A stretch of DNA of 17,782 bases, taken from contig JARLHY010000190.1 in NCBI GenBank assembly GCA_031292015.1, positions 1 to 17,782 of the forward strand. Reading direction: 5' to 3'. The DNA is from Negativicutes bacterium (lineage in GTDB: Bacteria > Bacillota_C > Negativicutes > Sporomusales_B > JARLHX01). Made by a program: the position numbers and the translations under genes. The notes beneath the pieces were generated by a model, which made no database searches, was not told the DNA's origin, and saw nothing but the letters and a program-made list of their open reading frames with translations. Below are positions 6,599-15,032 of the stretch, in pieces (position 1 is the first letter of the stretch; each line of letters opens with the position of its first letter).

Positions 6599-7687
6599 TT
6601 ATTCCGGTTTGGGAACAGTCAGCTGGATGGTGTGGATTCCGTTGTTTCCGTAGCCTTTGGCGTTCCATCGCGACTGAAGCGGCTGCCGGTTTCCGCCCGA
6701 ATCTTCGGCTCTGGCCATGACGGTATAACGACCGGGTTTTTCGACTGCCCAGGGGTACCGCCAGAAAGTCCAGGTGGCAGCGGTGTGCTCCTGACTTGTA
6801 AGCCGGGCGTCCTGCCAGGTGACTCCTCCGTCGACGCTCACCTGGATACCGGCGATAGATCCGCTCCCGCTCCAGGCGACTCCTGTCACGGTATGGGAAC
6901 CCTGTTTGACAAGCTGGCCGGTAAAGGGCCAGGTGATGATTGAGTTGACTTTCATTTCGGTGACCGGTATGGCGCTGGCATAGTCGTCCTCATCAGTCAC
7001 ATACACATAGTCGAAGGCCTGCCAGGGGCCCCGGAAAGGAACGTCGGTGGCGGTAATACCGGTCAACCATTTCACATGAGCCATGCCGTACCAACCCGGG
7101 ACAATCAGCCGGAGGGGGAACCCGTGCTGGAGCGGCAACGGCTCGTCGTTCATCGCGAGGGCCAACAGACACTCCTTTAGCAGACCCCGGTCATTCGGCA
7201 GACTCCTTATGTAGCTGAACTGGCCGCTGACGTCGGCTCTTGAGCCGGTGTCGGCCCCGGTGAAAACAATCTCGGCTGCCGCCGGAAGGATACCTGCTCT
7301 GTCGAGGACGGCAAGCAGCGGCACTCCGGTCCATTTGGCGTTGCCCACAGCCCCGTTATTCCACTGCGGCCCGGGAGCGGGCACCGGCAGTCCGCCCCGC
7401 CTGTTGCCGGCACATTCAAAAGTAACATAGCGGGAAACCTGCGGCAATACCCGCAGATCCTCGTAGCCCAGGGTGAAGGACTCCCCTACCAGACCATCCA
7501 CCGACAATTTCCAGGAATTCAGCGTAATTTCGGGATAGGGCAGATGATTGCGGACATAAAACAATTCATTGGGTGTCACCCAGCTATTCATCACCTGGAT
7601 CGGCGACTCAAGATTCTCCAGCGGGGCGGACACCGGTGTCAGGCCTGGCCGGATTCCATCCCGCGCAGGCGCGGTTTTATTCTCCAT
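6599..7687 (-). CDS. Sulfite oxidase-family molybdopterin oxidoreductase
   Basis: ATG 7687 has AAGGAGG eight nt upstream. The 362-aa protein has the oxidoreductase molybdopterin-binding domain (about 25-235) with FECAGNRRG, where Cys92 is the expected molybdenum ligand, GNAKWTGVPL and GWYGMAHVKWL, followed by a Mo-co dimerisation domain (about 240-360) with GVAWSGSGSIAGIQVSVDGG. No haem b5 domain, no twin-arginine signal and no membrane segment are present, so the protein should be cytoplasmic and receive electrons from or pass them to a separate carrier. Family members oxidise sulfite or reduce various oxo-substrates; which applies here cannot be read from the sequence. It stands alone: no partner cytochrome or cofactor-synthesis gene is adjacent. 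Confidence 0.88.
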   Translation of the reverse strand: MENKTAPARDGIRPGLTPVSAPLENLESPIQVMNSWVTPNELFYVRNHLPYPEITLNSWKLSVDGLVGESFTLGYEDLRVLPQVSRYVTFECAGNRRGGLPVPAPGPQWNNGAVGNAKWTGVPLLAVLDRAGILPAAAEIVFTGADTGSRADVSGQFSYIRSLPNDRGLLKECLLALAMNDEPLPLQHGFPLRLIVPGWYGMAHVKWLTGITATDVPFRGPWQAFDYVYVTDEDDYASAIPVTEMKVNSIITWPFTGQLVKQGSHTVTGVAWSGSGSIAGIQVSVDGGVTWQDARLTSQEHTAATWTFWRYPWAVEKPGRYTVMARAEDSGGNRQPLQSRWNAKGYGNNGIHTIQLTVPKPE

Positions 7688-7788
7688 GCGCTAAACCTCC
7701 TTACTCCCCAGGAGATCATTTCCATAGTTAACAACTTCGCTGCCGAAGCAGCGGGTACCTCCCGTCAGGCAAGGATGCGGCAAACGGG

Positions 7789-7817
7789 TTTACATCTTCC
7801 AGACGGCATAGTATAAT
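7789..7817 (+). promoter_or_regulatory. SigA-type promoter of the bioB pair
   Basis: TTTACA (7789-7794) and TATAAT (7812-7817) are separated by exactly 17 nt. The expected transcription start, around 7824, coincides with the first base of the BirA-type operator, a classical repression geometry. Confidence 0.85.
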
Positions 7818-7821
7818 GGTC

Positions 7822-7853
7822 TTGTTAACCGACAATTTTATCTTGGTTAACAT
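7822..7853. promoter_or_regulatory. BirA-type biotin operator 1
   Basis: TTGTTAACC, 14 nt, GGTTAACA: an inverted repeat matching the known Firmicute BirA operator (TTGTTAACC-N14/15-GGTTAACA). GTTAAC half-sites are at 7824-7829 and 7846-7851. Repression by biotinyl-AMP-bound BirA is established for such sites. Confidence 0.88.
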
Positions 7854-7869
7854 TCTTTTTGTGATCATC

Positions 7870-7897
7870 GTTAACTTCAAATTCGTTTCCCGTTAAC
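7870..7897. promoter_or_regulatory. Second BirA-type operator
   Basis: GTTAAC at 7870-7875 and 7892-7897 repeats the same half-site spacing (16 nt between hexamers) as operator 1, 46 bp downstream. Flanking bases are less canonical than operator 1, so it may bind more weakly. It ends 17 nt before the chosen bioB start. Confidence 0.65.
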
Positions 7898-7913
7898 GTT
7901 GGGAGGGCTTTGC

Positions 7914-8903
7914 TTGGACTGCCGACAAATCGTTTCCCTCGGGGAAAAAGTATTGGACGGTTACCGGCTTACCGGCGAGGACGCAGTCGCCCTGACCGGG
8001 GTGGCTGCGCCGGACATTCCCGTCCTGGCGGCCTACGCCAACAAGATCAGGCATCACTGCGCCGGCGAAGGCGTGGATATGTGCGGCATAGTGAGCGCCC
8101 GCTCAGGCCTTTGCTCCGAGGACTGCAGGTTCTGCGCCCAATCGGTGCATCACTCCACTTCAGCTCCGGTTTATCCCCTGCTGGATGCCGGCCGGCTCAT
8201 CGCCGCGGCACGGCAGGCTCAGGCTGCAGGGGCCGGGCGGCTCAGTCTGGTGACCAGCGGCAAAGGCATGGAAAATGACCCCGACTTCCCGGTCATCCTG
8301 GCCGCCATTCAGGCCGTCATTGCCGCCACCGGCCTAAAAGTGTGCGCCAACCTCGGAACCATCAGCCCCGCGCAGGCCAAAGCCCTGGCTGAGGCAGGTG
8401 TGAAGCGCTACGCCCACAACCTGGAGACCAGCCGGCGCCACTACCCCGACGTCTGCACCACCCACCCCTACGAGGAGCGTCTGGCGACGGTGAGGGCAGC
8501 CAAAGCGGCGGGGCTCGAACTGTGTACCGGCGGCATCATCGGACTGGGAGAGACCTGGCAGGACCGGGTGGACCTGGCTCTGGCCCTGCGCGACATCGAC
8601 CCTGTATCGGTACCGATCAATATCCTCAATCCCATCAAGGGCACTGTTTTCGAGGATCTTCAGCCGCCGCCGCCGCTTGAAATCATCAAGACTTTCGCCA
8701 TCTTCCGCTTTATTCTGCCTGACAAGATCATCCGACCGGCCGGCGGCCGCGAAATTAACCTGCGGGATATGCAGGGTTCGCTGATGCTGGCGGGCGCCAA
8801 CGGCCTGATCATCGGCAACTACCTTACCTTCAGCGGCCGCGACGCCGCCGCCGATTTCCGCATGGTACGGGACGCCGGCCTGAAGCCGGTTTCAGATTCC
8901 TGA
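7914..8903 (+). CDS. bioB: Biotin synthase paralog 1 (radical SAM) with altered auxiliary-cluster ligand
   Basis: TTG 7914 has GGGAGGG six nt upstream; the in-frame TTG at 7899 lies before that site. The protein is 329 aa. Radical-SAM 4Fe-4S ligands are Cys67, Cys71 and Cys74 (CSEDCRFC). BioB signatures follow: YAHNLETS, CTGGIIGLGET (Cys204), VSVPINIL and IIRPAGGRE (Arg274, matching the E. coli Arg ligand). Of the three Cys that hold the sulfur-donating auxiliary cluster in classical BioB, the counterparts of Cys128 and Cys188 (Cys144 and Cys204) are present, but the first (E. coli Cys97) is Ser111 (RLSLVTSG). It heads a two-gene unit under the BirA-type operators and so should belong to biotin synthesis. 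Whether it is active, differs in cluster or substrate, or is decaying cannot be told. Confidence 0.87.
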   Translation: MDCRQIVSLGEKVLDGYRLTGEDAVALTGVAAPDIPVLAAYANKIRHHCAGEGVDMCGIVSARSGLCSEDCRFCAQSVHHSTSAPVYPLLDAGRLIAAARQAQAAGAGRLSLVTSGKGMENDPDFPVILAAIQAVIAATGLKVCANLGTISPAQAKALAEAGVKRYAHNLETSRRHYPDVCTTHPYEERLATVRAAKAAGLELCTGGIIGLGETWQDRVDLALALRDIDPVSVPINILNPIKGTVFEDLQPPPPLEIIKTFAIFRFILPDKIIRPAGGREINLRDMQGSLMLAGANGLIIGNYLTFSGRDAAADFRMVRDAGLKPVSDS

Positions 8904-8926
8904 ACCATATTTATGGAGGAATTTTC

Positions 8927-9922
8927 ATGAGTTATGACCTGATTTTTTCTGTAGGCAAAAAAGTTTTGGCCGGAGAAAACATTTCTTTCGATGAAGCCCT
9001 GGCCCTCACCGCCCTCGACGATTCGGACATCCCCATCCTGCTCGGAGTCGCCAACAAGGTCCGCCAGACTTTCACCGGCAACAACGTCGATACCTGCGAA
9101 ATCGTAAACGCCCGCTCCGGCAACTGTTCGGAGGACTGCAAGTTCTGCGCCCAGTCGGCCCATCACGAGGTCCAGCTCGACGTCTATCCGCTGATGAGCG
9201 AGGACGAGATCCTGCAGGCGGCGAAAAAGGCGGAAACCGACGGCGCTTACCGTTTCTGCATCGTCACCGCCGGCTGCGGCATGGAAGGGGATACCGACTT
9301 TGGTCGGATCACCGCCGCCATCGAAAGAATCGGCCGGGAGACCGGCCTGAACCGCTGCTGTTCCCTGGGCCTTCTGACCGACGAAAATGTCGCGGCGCTG
9401 AAAGCCGCCGGCATTACCCGCTACCACCACAACCTCGAAGCCAGCGAAAGCTTCTTTCCCCATATCTGCTCCACTCATTCCTACCAGGACCGGATCAGGA
9501 CGATAAAACGGATCAAATCGGCAGGCCTCCAGGTCTGCTCAGGCGGCATCATCGGCATGGGCGAGACCTGGCGTCAGCGGGTGGAGCTGGCATTTGCCCT
9601 GAAAGAACTGGATGTCGACTCCGTCCCGGTCAATGTCCTGAAGCCTGTGGCCGGCACTGCCCTGGAAGGCCAGCACCGGCTGAAACCGCTGGAGATCCTG
9701 CAGACCTTCGCCCTGTTCCGGCTGATCCTGCCGACAAAAATCATCCGCTATGCCGGCGGCCGGGAACACAGCCTCGGCGAGCTGGTGCCGCTGGGCTTTT
9801 TGTCCGGTGTAAACGGGATGCTTATGGGCAACTATCTGACCACCGCGGGGCGGGGCGCGGCGGACGACCTCTCCACTGTAACCGGGCTCGGCCTCAAACC
9901 CCTGTGCAGGAAAGCCCAATAG
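8927..9922 (+). CDS. bioB: Biotin synthase paralog 2, all cluster ligands present
   Basis: ATG 8927 has GGAGG seven nt upstream; the gap from paralog 1 is 23 nt, so the two form an operon. The product, 331 aa, converts dethiobiotin to biotin in the family. It keeps Cys67/71/74 (CSEDCKFC) for the 4Fe-4S cluster and Cys111 (RFCIVTAG), Cys144 (NRCCSLG), Cys204 (CSGGIIGMGET) and Arg274 (IIRYAGGRE) for the auxiliary cluster. Paralog 1 aligns with it almost without gaps through these positions. No bioA, bioD or bioF is in the window, so precursor synthesis is elsewhere or absent. A strong terminator follows. Confidence 0.93.
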   Translation: MSYDLIFSVGKKVLAGENISFDEALALTALDDSDIPILLGVANKVRQTFTGNNVDTCEIVNARSGNCSEDCKFCAQSAHHEVQLDVYPLMSEDEILQAAKKAETDGAYRFCIVTAGCGMEGDTDFGRITAAIERIGRETGLNRCCSLGLLTDENVAALKAAGITRYHHNLEASESFFPHICSTHSYQDRIRTIKRIKSAGLQVCSGGIIGMGETWRQRVELAFALKELDVDSVPVNVLKPVAGTALEGQHRLKPLEILQTFALFRLILPTKIIRYAGGREHSLGELVPLGFLSGVNGMLMGNYLTTAGRGAADDLSTVTGLGLKPLCRKAQ

Positions 9923-9935
9923 CATAATAGGCGGC

Positions 9936-9977
9936 AAAAGGCCCGCAGGCTTGAACAAAAGCCGGCGGGCCTTTTTT
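9936..9977. terminator. Terminator between bioB2 and the histidine kinase gene (works on both strands)
   Basis: AAAAGGCCCGC (9936-9946) pairs with GCGGGCCTTTT (9965-9975), with an inner GGCTT/AAGCC stem. Six T follow on the plus strand (9972-9977) and CCTTTT on the minus strand, so it can end both convergent units. Confidence 0.9.
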
Positions 9978-10015
9978 ATATTGTTGCAGCGATGCTCTTT
10001 ACCCAGGTGCCCGAA

Positions 10016-12598
10016 TCAGAGCTTCGGCACCGTAAAGTGCATGACCGTTCCGACTCCCAGCTGGGACTGGCACCAGATCCTTCCGCCCATCCGGCGGACC
10101 AGAGTCCGCACAAAGGCCAGGCCCAAGCCATCCCCCGGCACATCCTGCCTGCCGGCCCGGCGGAAAATTTCAAAAACCTTCTCCAGATCCTCGGTGGCGA
10201 TACCCCGCCCGTTGTCCTGGATGCTGAACAGGTACTCGTCGCCGCTGACGCGGCAGGACACGGCTATCTTGCCTGGGCGGCCGGGCTCCAAATACTTGAT
10301 GGCGTTATCCAGCAGATTACCGATAATCTGCTCCATGGCCGCCTGGTCGGTATCGATGAAAGGCAGCGGCTCAATCTGGACTTCAATCCCGTTTCGGGCC
10401 AGTTGATGGTCGAAAGACCGCAGCAGCCCGGCGACAAGCTCACCGACATCAACCTTCCGGTAGATCATTTCCCGCCGGCCTTCCCGAGCAAGATTCAACA
10501 GCACGTTGACCATCCTGTCCAGCCGGTCGACGGAGGAGTCGATAAACCGCAGAGCGTCCGGCAAGTCTCCTTTGAAAAGCGCATCCAGCCGCTCCCGGGC
10601 TGCCGGCAACAGGCTCGCGGACTCGGCTTCAATGATCTCTTTCAACTCATCGAGGGAATAGCGCAGTTCCTGGGAAAAGCCCTTCAGGTTGACCATCGGG
10701 GTGCGGAAATCGTGGGCCACGATGCTGGCGAAGGATTTCAGCTCCTTGTTGGCTTCTTCCAGATCGGCGGCGTAGTGCTTGAGTCGTTCCTGGCTCTGCT
10801 TGCTTTCGGTGATATCCTGCATGACTGTCGCCACATAGTCTTGGGCGGGACTGTAAATATCCAGCCGGAGCCATTTCCCGGCGCTGGCGAAATACTGCTC
10901 GGAGACCGAAGGTTCACCGGTCAGGGCCACGTTACCCAGCATCTGGATCCAATCAAAAAACTCCTTTTCGATCCCCGGGAAAACCTCGGTCACCCGCCGG
11001 CCCTCCACCTCGGCGGCCGACAGACCGTACAGCTTTTCAAAACCGGGGTTGACTTCGATGTAGACAAGGTCGACCGGCCGGCCGCTGTCGTCGGTAATGA
11101 CCTTGCGGATATTGAAGGCACTGTGCATATGCTCGAACAGGCCCCGGTAGCGGGCCTCGCTTACCGTAAGAGCTTCGTTGGTCCCGCGAAGCTTCTCCTG
11201 GGCGGCCTGGCGCTCTGAGATCTCTTCTTCCAGGGCACAGTTGATTTCCTCCAGCTGACGTGTCCGGTCGCGGACCTTGTCTTCCAGTTCGACATTCAGA
11301 CGTTGGAGGGCGTCTTCCGCCGCCTGCCGTACGCTGATCTCCTCTTCCAGGGTGGTATTCAGCTCCTGCAGATGGACATTCATCCGCTGAAGTGCTTCCT
11401 GCGCCGCCTGGCGCTCACCGATCTCTTCCTCCAAGGCGCAGTTGATTTCCTGGATCTCAACCACTTTTCCTTGCAGTGCGACTTCATTTTCCTTAAGCAG
11501 ACCAACGGTCTGCTCGATTTTACGGCTCATAGCGATAAAGGTCTGACAGAGAGTGTCCAGTTCGCGGGGCAGCCTTGCCGGACACTCGGCCTTGCTTACC
11601 GCCGCGTAGTCTTCTGTCGCCACTCGCCCGGACTGTCCGATCAGCCAATCAATGGGCTGCTTCACCCGGTTGGTCAGCCGCGAGGCCAAAGGCAGCAGCA
11701 GCAGCAACAATACAAGGGTGCCGGCGGCCATTTGCTTCAGCCGGGTGTAAACGGGAGCAAGAATTTCAGCTTCGTTGATCTTGCCGATAAGGGTCCAGCC
11801 TCTCTCCGGAATACCCTGGTAAGCCCCCAGGACCCGGTCGCCCAGGTAGTCGGTCCAGGAAGCCGTGCCGGACTCGCCGAAACGGATGCTACGCAGAGCG
11901 TCGTCAGCCATTTTCAGTTTCAGGATGGCGCTGCCGTCTACAACACCCCTGGCTCTCAGCACCTCGATGAAACGGGGCTCGGTCAGCATCAGTCCCTCAC
12001 TGTTTACCAGCAACACTTCGCCAGTCCGGCCGACCCGGCTCCCCTGCATTAAGGTTTCCAGGGTGGTCGTCTTCACCGACCCGAGAATTACCCCCTGGAA
12101 ATTCCCGGCGTAGTCGTAAACCGGGGTGGAAAAATTAACAATCGGCGCACCACTGTTGCGGCCGACAACCACCTCGGAAATATACTCCCTGCCGGCCCGC
12201 GCTGCTTCAAAATAGGGCCGGCCAACGGCGGACGGGAACTGGATGCCGCCGCTCAAGGTAGACATCCGGAAAAACCCGTCTTTGTCGATATAGGAAAGGG
12301 AATCGAAATCCCGAAGGTCCTGCTGCCTCACATCCAGCGCCAGCCTCATCTGCCGCTCGTTTAGGGTCCGGAAGGCGTCGGCATGGCTGAGATCGCGCAC
12401 GTCACCAATCCGCTCGGCCAGCCAATACTCAACCAGCCGTTTCTGGGAATCCACCTGCTGGCTGATCATCTCCAGGCTCTGCTGCCGGCTGGTGTCAAGC
12501 TGACCCACGGTGTAGATGCCCATGATCAGCAGACTGGGGACCACCAGCAGCAGAACCGTCCATAACCCGAATTGGCGCTGCAAAGGCTGCGTCCTCAT
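10016..12598 (-). CDS. Membrane sensor histidine kinase (dCache-like sensor, PAS, HisKA, HATPase)
   Basis: ATG 12598 has GGGAG seven nt upstream; 860 aa. Layout: transmembrane helix about 12-32; extracytoplasmic dCache-like sensor about 35-285 (DKDGFFRMST, GRPYFEAARAGREYISEVVVG, SVKTTTLETLM); second transmembrane helix about 290-308; HAMP-like segment; a long coiled coil about 360-475 with three related units; PAS domain about 480-600; HisKA with phosphoacceptor His629 (IVAHDFRTPMVNL); HATPase with Asn765 (NLLDNAIKY), DNGRGI (795-800) and GDGLGLA. It should autophosphorylate on sensing a small ligand outside the cell. No response regulator is adjacent; the only one in the window lies more than 4 kb away in another unit. 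The ligand is unknown. Confidence 0.9.
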   Translation of the reverse strand: MRTQPLQRQFGLWTVLLLVVPSLLIMGIYTVGQLDTSRQQSLEMISQQVDSQKRLVEYWLAERIGDVRDLSHADAFRTLNERQMRLALDVRQQDLRDFDSLSYIDKDGFFRMSTLSGGIQFPSAVGRPYFEAARAGREYISEVVVGRNSGAPIVNFSTPVYDYAGNFQGVILGSVKTTTLETLMQGSRVGRTGEVLLVNSEGLMLTEPRFIEVLRARGVVDGSAILKLKMADDALRSIRFGESGTASWTDYLGDRVLGAYQGIPERGWTLIGKINEAEILAPVYTRLKQMAAGTLVLLLLLLPLASRLTNRVKQPIDWLIGQSGRVATEDYAAVSKAECPARLPRELDTLCQTFIAMSRKIEQTVGLLKENEVALQGKVVEIQEINCALEEEIGERQAAQEALQRMNVHLQELNTTLEEEISVRQAAEDALQRLNVELEDKVRDRTRQLEEINCALEEEISERQAAQEKLRGTNEALTVSEARYRGLFEHMHSAFNIRKVITDDSGRPVDLVYIEVNPGFEKLYGLSAAEVEGRRVTEVFPGIEKEFFDWIQMLGNVALTGEPSVSEQYFASAGKWLRLDIYSPAQDYVATVMQDITESKQSQERLKHYAADLEEANKELKSFASIVAHDFRTPMVNLKGFSQELRYSLDELKEIIEAESASLLPAARERLDALFKGDLPDALRFIDSSVDRLDRMVNVLLNLAREGRREMIYRKVDVGELVAGLLRSFDHQLARNGIEVQIEPLPFIDTDQAAMEQIIGNLLDNAIKYLEPGRPGKIAVSCRVSGDEYLFSIQDNGRGIATEDLEKVFEIFRRAGRQDVPGDGLGLAFVRTLVRRMGGRIWCQSQLGVGTVMHFTVPKL
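11177..11455 (-). repeat. Three repeated coiled-coil units inside the kinase gene
   Basis: Residues about 382-474 of the kinase contain three units built on N-x-x-LEEEI-x-x-RQAA-x-x-x-L, spaced about 31-36 residues. The DNA of the units is also similar (CTTCCAGGGC-type core in each), pointing to internal duplication. They lengthen the signalling helix between the membrane and the PAS domain. Confidence 0.6.
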
Positions 12599-12712
12599 GA
12601 TTCAACTCCCTACGCTTTATTCTTGCTTTATCCCGGAATCATGCTATATAAAACATAATTCGACACCGATTCTGCTATCTCCTACGATAAGGAAGCCCTC
12701 CCCTGCCAAAAC

Positions 12713-12755
12713 AAAAAAGCCCCCGGGCCGACGCTGAAAACGCTGCCCGGGTAGC
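12713..12755 (-). terminator. Terminator after yyaL
   Basis: CCCGGGC (12722-12728) pairs with GCCCGGG (12745-12751), with two further GC pairs beyond a small bulge. On the minus strand the hairpin is followed by TTTTTTG (12713-12718). It lies about 60 nt past the yyaL stop and upstream of the kinase gene, isolating the two. Confidence 0.82.
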
Positions 12756-12814
12756 TGCCGAATCAGGTTCGGTTTGGCTATCTGCTTAGCGTGAGACCCT
12801 CGCCCACTTTGCGG

Positions 12815-14890
12815 TCAAGACAGTGGCCCGGACAGTTTTTCGCGAAGTTCCCCCACATCAGTGACAGGCAGCTGACAGGCGAAATTCTCGCAGAGATAGG
12901 CCGCGGCTTTGCCGGGAGCAGCCGTCTTGCCCCTGGCCACCGGGACGACCTCCGCCAGTTCACCGGACTCGGCCGGACTGCAAAAGACAACAAGCGTATC
13001 CGGAATAAAGCTATGGGAGGCTTCCCGCCACAGCTGTCTGGCCAGAGGATCATCACGGTCGCCGGCGATGACCAGGTGCCGGGGCGGGGCCAAAAAGCCC
13101 TGCAGGGCCATCAAAAAGAAGGTGTGGGCCCTGGGATGGCGGTTCACTTCACCGGCGAAGGCCGAAACCATTTTGGCAACAATCCCTTCCATTTCCCGAT
13201 CATCGGTCAGCCTGGCCAGCCGGAGCAGGGCGTAGGCCGCTACCGAGTTGCCGGACGGCATCGCGCCGTCGTACAATTCCTTCGGCCGGGCGATCAGGTC
13301 TTCGCTGTCGGCGCCGCAGAAGAAAAAGCCGTACCTGTCTTCATCCCAGAAGAGCCTGATCATGTCGGCGGCCAGCGCGGCCGCCTTTTTCAGCAGCCAG
13401 GGCTGCTGGGTCGTCTCGAACAGCTCGACCATCGCCCACAGCAGGAAGGCGTAGTCGTCGATATAGGCGGGATAAGCGGCCTCACCCTCCCGGTAACGGG
13501 CCAGGAGCCTGCCGTCAGCCGGGCGGATGAGCCTGCCCAGGACAAAATCGAGGGCCCTGCGGGCCGCGGCGGCATAGTCCTCCCGCTCCAGCACCCGGGC
13601 TGCCTTGGCGATGGCCGCTATCATCAGGGCGTTCCAGGCGGTGAGCACCTTGTCGTCCTTTAAAGGGTGAACCCTTTTTTCCCGGTGATCGAACAGTTTT
13701 CTCCGGCTGCGGGCCAGAAGCAGCTCCAGCGTTTCTGACTCCACTGCCTGCCTGGCGGCGAACGGCGCGGCGTCCTTATGAATGGTGTTGAGAATATTGG
13801 CGTCCTCAAAATTTCCGCCGTCGGTGACATCGTAATACTCGCAGAAGGCAGCCCCGTCCTCGGCACCAAGCAGACCCATGATTTCCTGTTTCGTCCAGAC
13901 GTAAAACTTACCTTCGACGCCTTCGGAATCGGCGTCTTCGGCGGAATAGAACTCCCCTTCCGGCCCGGTCATGTCCCGCAGGACATAGGCGGCGATTTCT
14001 TCGGCCACCCGGGCAAAATCTTTGTTCCCTGTACACTGGTAGGCTTCAAGGTACGTATAGCAGAGCAGGGCGTTGTCGTAGGCCATCTTCTCGAAGTGCG
14101 GCACCAGCCATTTCTCGTCGGTGGAATAGCGGGCGAAGCCGCCCCCCAGGTGATCGTATATGCCGCCCCGACGCATGGCGTCAAGCGTTCTTTCGACCAT
14201 TGCCAGCGCCTTCTTTTCACCGGCGAAACGCCAGTGGCGCAGCAGGAACAGCAGGTTGTGCGGCGTCGGGAACTTGGGAGCCTGCCCGAACCCGCCGCAG
14301 CGCCGGTCGAAGTCCCGCTCCAGCTGGGAGTACCCCTCGGCCAGCACCGTGCCTGTCAGCCTCCCTGCCGAGACTTCCCCGGCCTGCCTGTCGAACAGTT
14401 GCATGATCCGTTCGGTGTGCTGCAGGATGTCAGCTTTGTCTTCAACCCATTTATTGCGGACCGCCGCCAGGATTTCCATCAGCCCCGGCCGCCCCCACCG
14501 GCTGGTCTTGGGAAAATAGGTCCCGGCGAAAAAAGGTTTCTTGTCGGCGGACAGGATGACGGTGAGCGGCCAGCCACCGCTGCCGGTCATGGCCTGGCAG
14601 ACCGACATGTAGATATGATCGACATCAGGCCGCTCCTCGCGGTCGACTTTGACGGCCACATAGTTGTCGTTCAGGAAGTCGGCCACCTCCCGGTCCTCGA
14701 ACGACTCCCGCTCCATCACATGGCACCAGTGACAGGTGCTATAGCCGATGCTGAGGAACACCGGCTTATCCTCCGCCCTGGCCCTGGCGAACGCCTCCTC
14801 GCCCCAGGGGTACCATTCCACCGGGTTATGGGCGTGCTGGAGCAGGTATGGGGACTTTTCGTCTATCAGGCGATTGGGCTTTTTATCCAC
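12815..14890 (-). CDS. yyaL: YyaL-type DUF255 protein (thioredoxin-fold plus glycosidase-like barrel)
   Basis: GTG 14890 has GGGAGG seven nt upstream; the in-frame TTG at 14905 lies before that site. The 691-aa protein begins with the family hallmark [21 protein letters not shown], then a thioredoxin-like domain with Cys53-His-Trp-Cys56 (STCHWCHVM), and the motifs [21 protein letters not shown] and FFAGTYFP. The larger C-terminal part is the six-hairpin, glycosidase-like region ([52 protein letters not shown]). Length matches bacterial members and the human homologue SPATA20. The biochemical role is not established; the CxxC suggests redox activity. It is monocistronic, with its own upstream hairpin and downstream terminator. 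Two truncated copies of its 5' end lie 2.4-2.7 kb upstream. Confidence 0.92.
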   Translation of the reverse strand: MDKKPNRLIDEKSPYLLQHAHNPVEWYPWGEEAFARARAEDKPVFLSIGYSTCHWCHVMERESFEDREVADFLNDNYVAVKVDREERPDVDHIYMSVCQAMTGSGGWPLTVILSADKKPFFAGTYFPKTSRWGRPGLMEILAAVRNKWVEDKADILQHTERIMQLFDRQAGEVSAGRLTGTVLAEGYSQLERDFDRRCGGFGQAPKFPTPHNLLFLLRHWRFAGEKKALAMVERTLDAMRRGGIYDHLGGGFARYSTDEKWLVPHFEKMAYDNALLCYTYLEAYQCTGNKDFARVAEEIAAYVLRDMTGPEGEFYSAEDADSEGVEGKFYVWTKQEIMGLLGAEDGAAFCEYYDVTDGGNFEDANILNTIHKDAAPFAARQAVESETLELLLARSRRKLFDHREKRVHPLKDDKVLTAWNALMIAAIAKAARVLEREDYAAAARRALDFVLGRLIRPADGRLLARYREGEAAYPAYIDDYAFLLWAMVELFETTQQPWLLKKAAALAADMIRLFWDEDRYGFFFCGADSEDLIARPKELYDGAMPSGNSVAAYALLRLARLTDDREMEGIVAKMVSAFAGEVNRHPRAHTFFLMALQGFLAPPRHLVIAGDRDDPLARQLWREASHSFIPDTLVVFCSPAESGELAEVVPVARGKTAAPGKAAAYLCENFACQLPVTDVGELREKLSGPLS

Positions 14891-14973
14891 AAAAGCGCCT
14901 CCCAAATTCGGTTACATGACGTGGCAACTTCCGCCTTTAGTATGTACCAAAAAGCATCAGCAGTACACGATAC
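14724..14973 (-). repeat. yyaL 5' module, copy A (intact gene)
   Basis: This stretch covers the first 167 nt of yyaL and 83 nt upstream, ending in a degenerate hairpin (14954-14973) whose minus-strand tail is TTTTTGGTACATACTA. It aligns without net gap to 17232-17481. By eye 150 of 167 coding bases agree with copy B; the leader is less conserved. The hairpin may also end the mocR transcript, whose stop is 60 nt upstream of it. Confidence 0.8.
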
Positions 14974-15032
14974 GATTCAATTACCAGCTCATTTTGTATC
15001 ACTTCAAGAAATGGCATCCTCGCTGATGTCTC

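Noticed and set aside
9992..11218. 408-codon plus-strand open frame opposite the histidine kinase
   Set aside because: It covers the conserved HisKA/HATPase region in antisense and shows no domain of its own.
5083..12598. Response regulator and large histidine kinase as one two-component pair
   Set aside because: They lie more than 4 kb apart in separate units with several terminators between; no evidence beyond presence in the same window.
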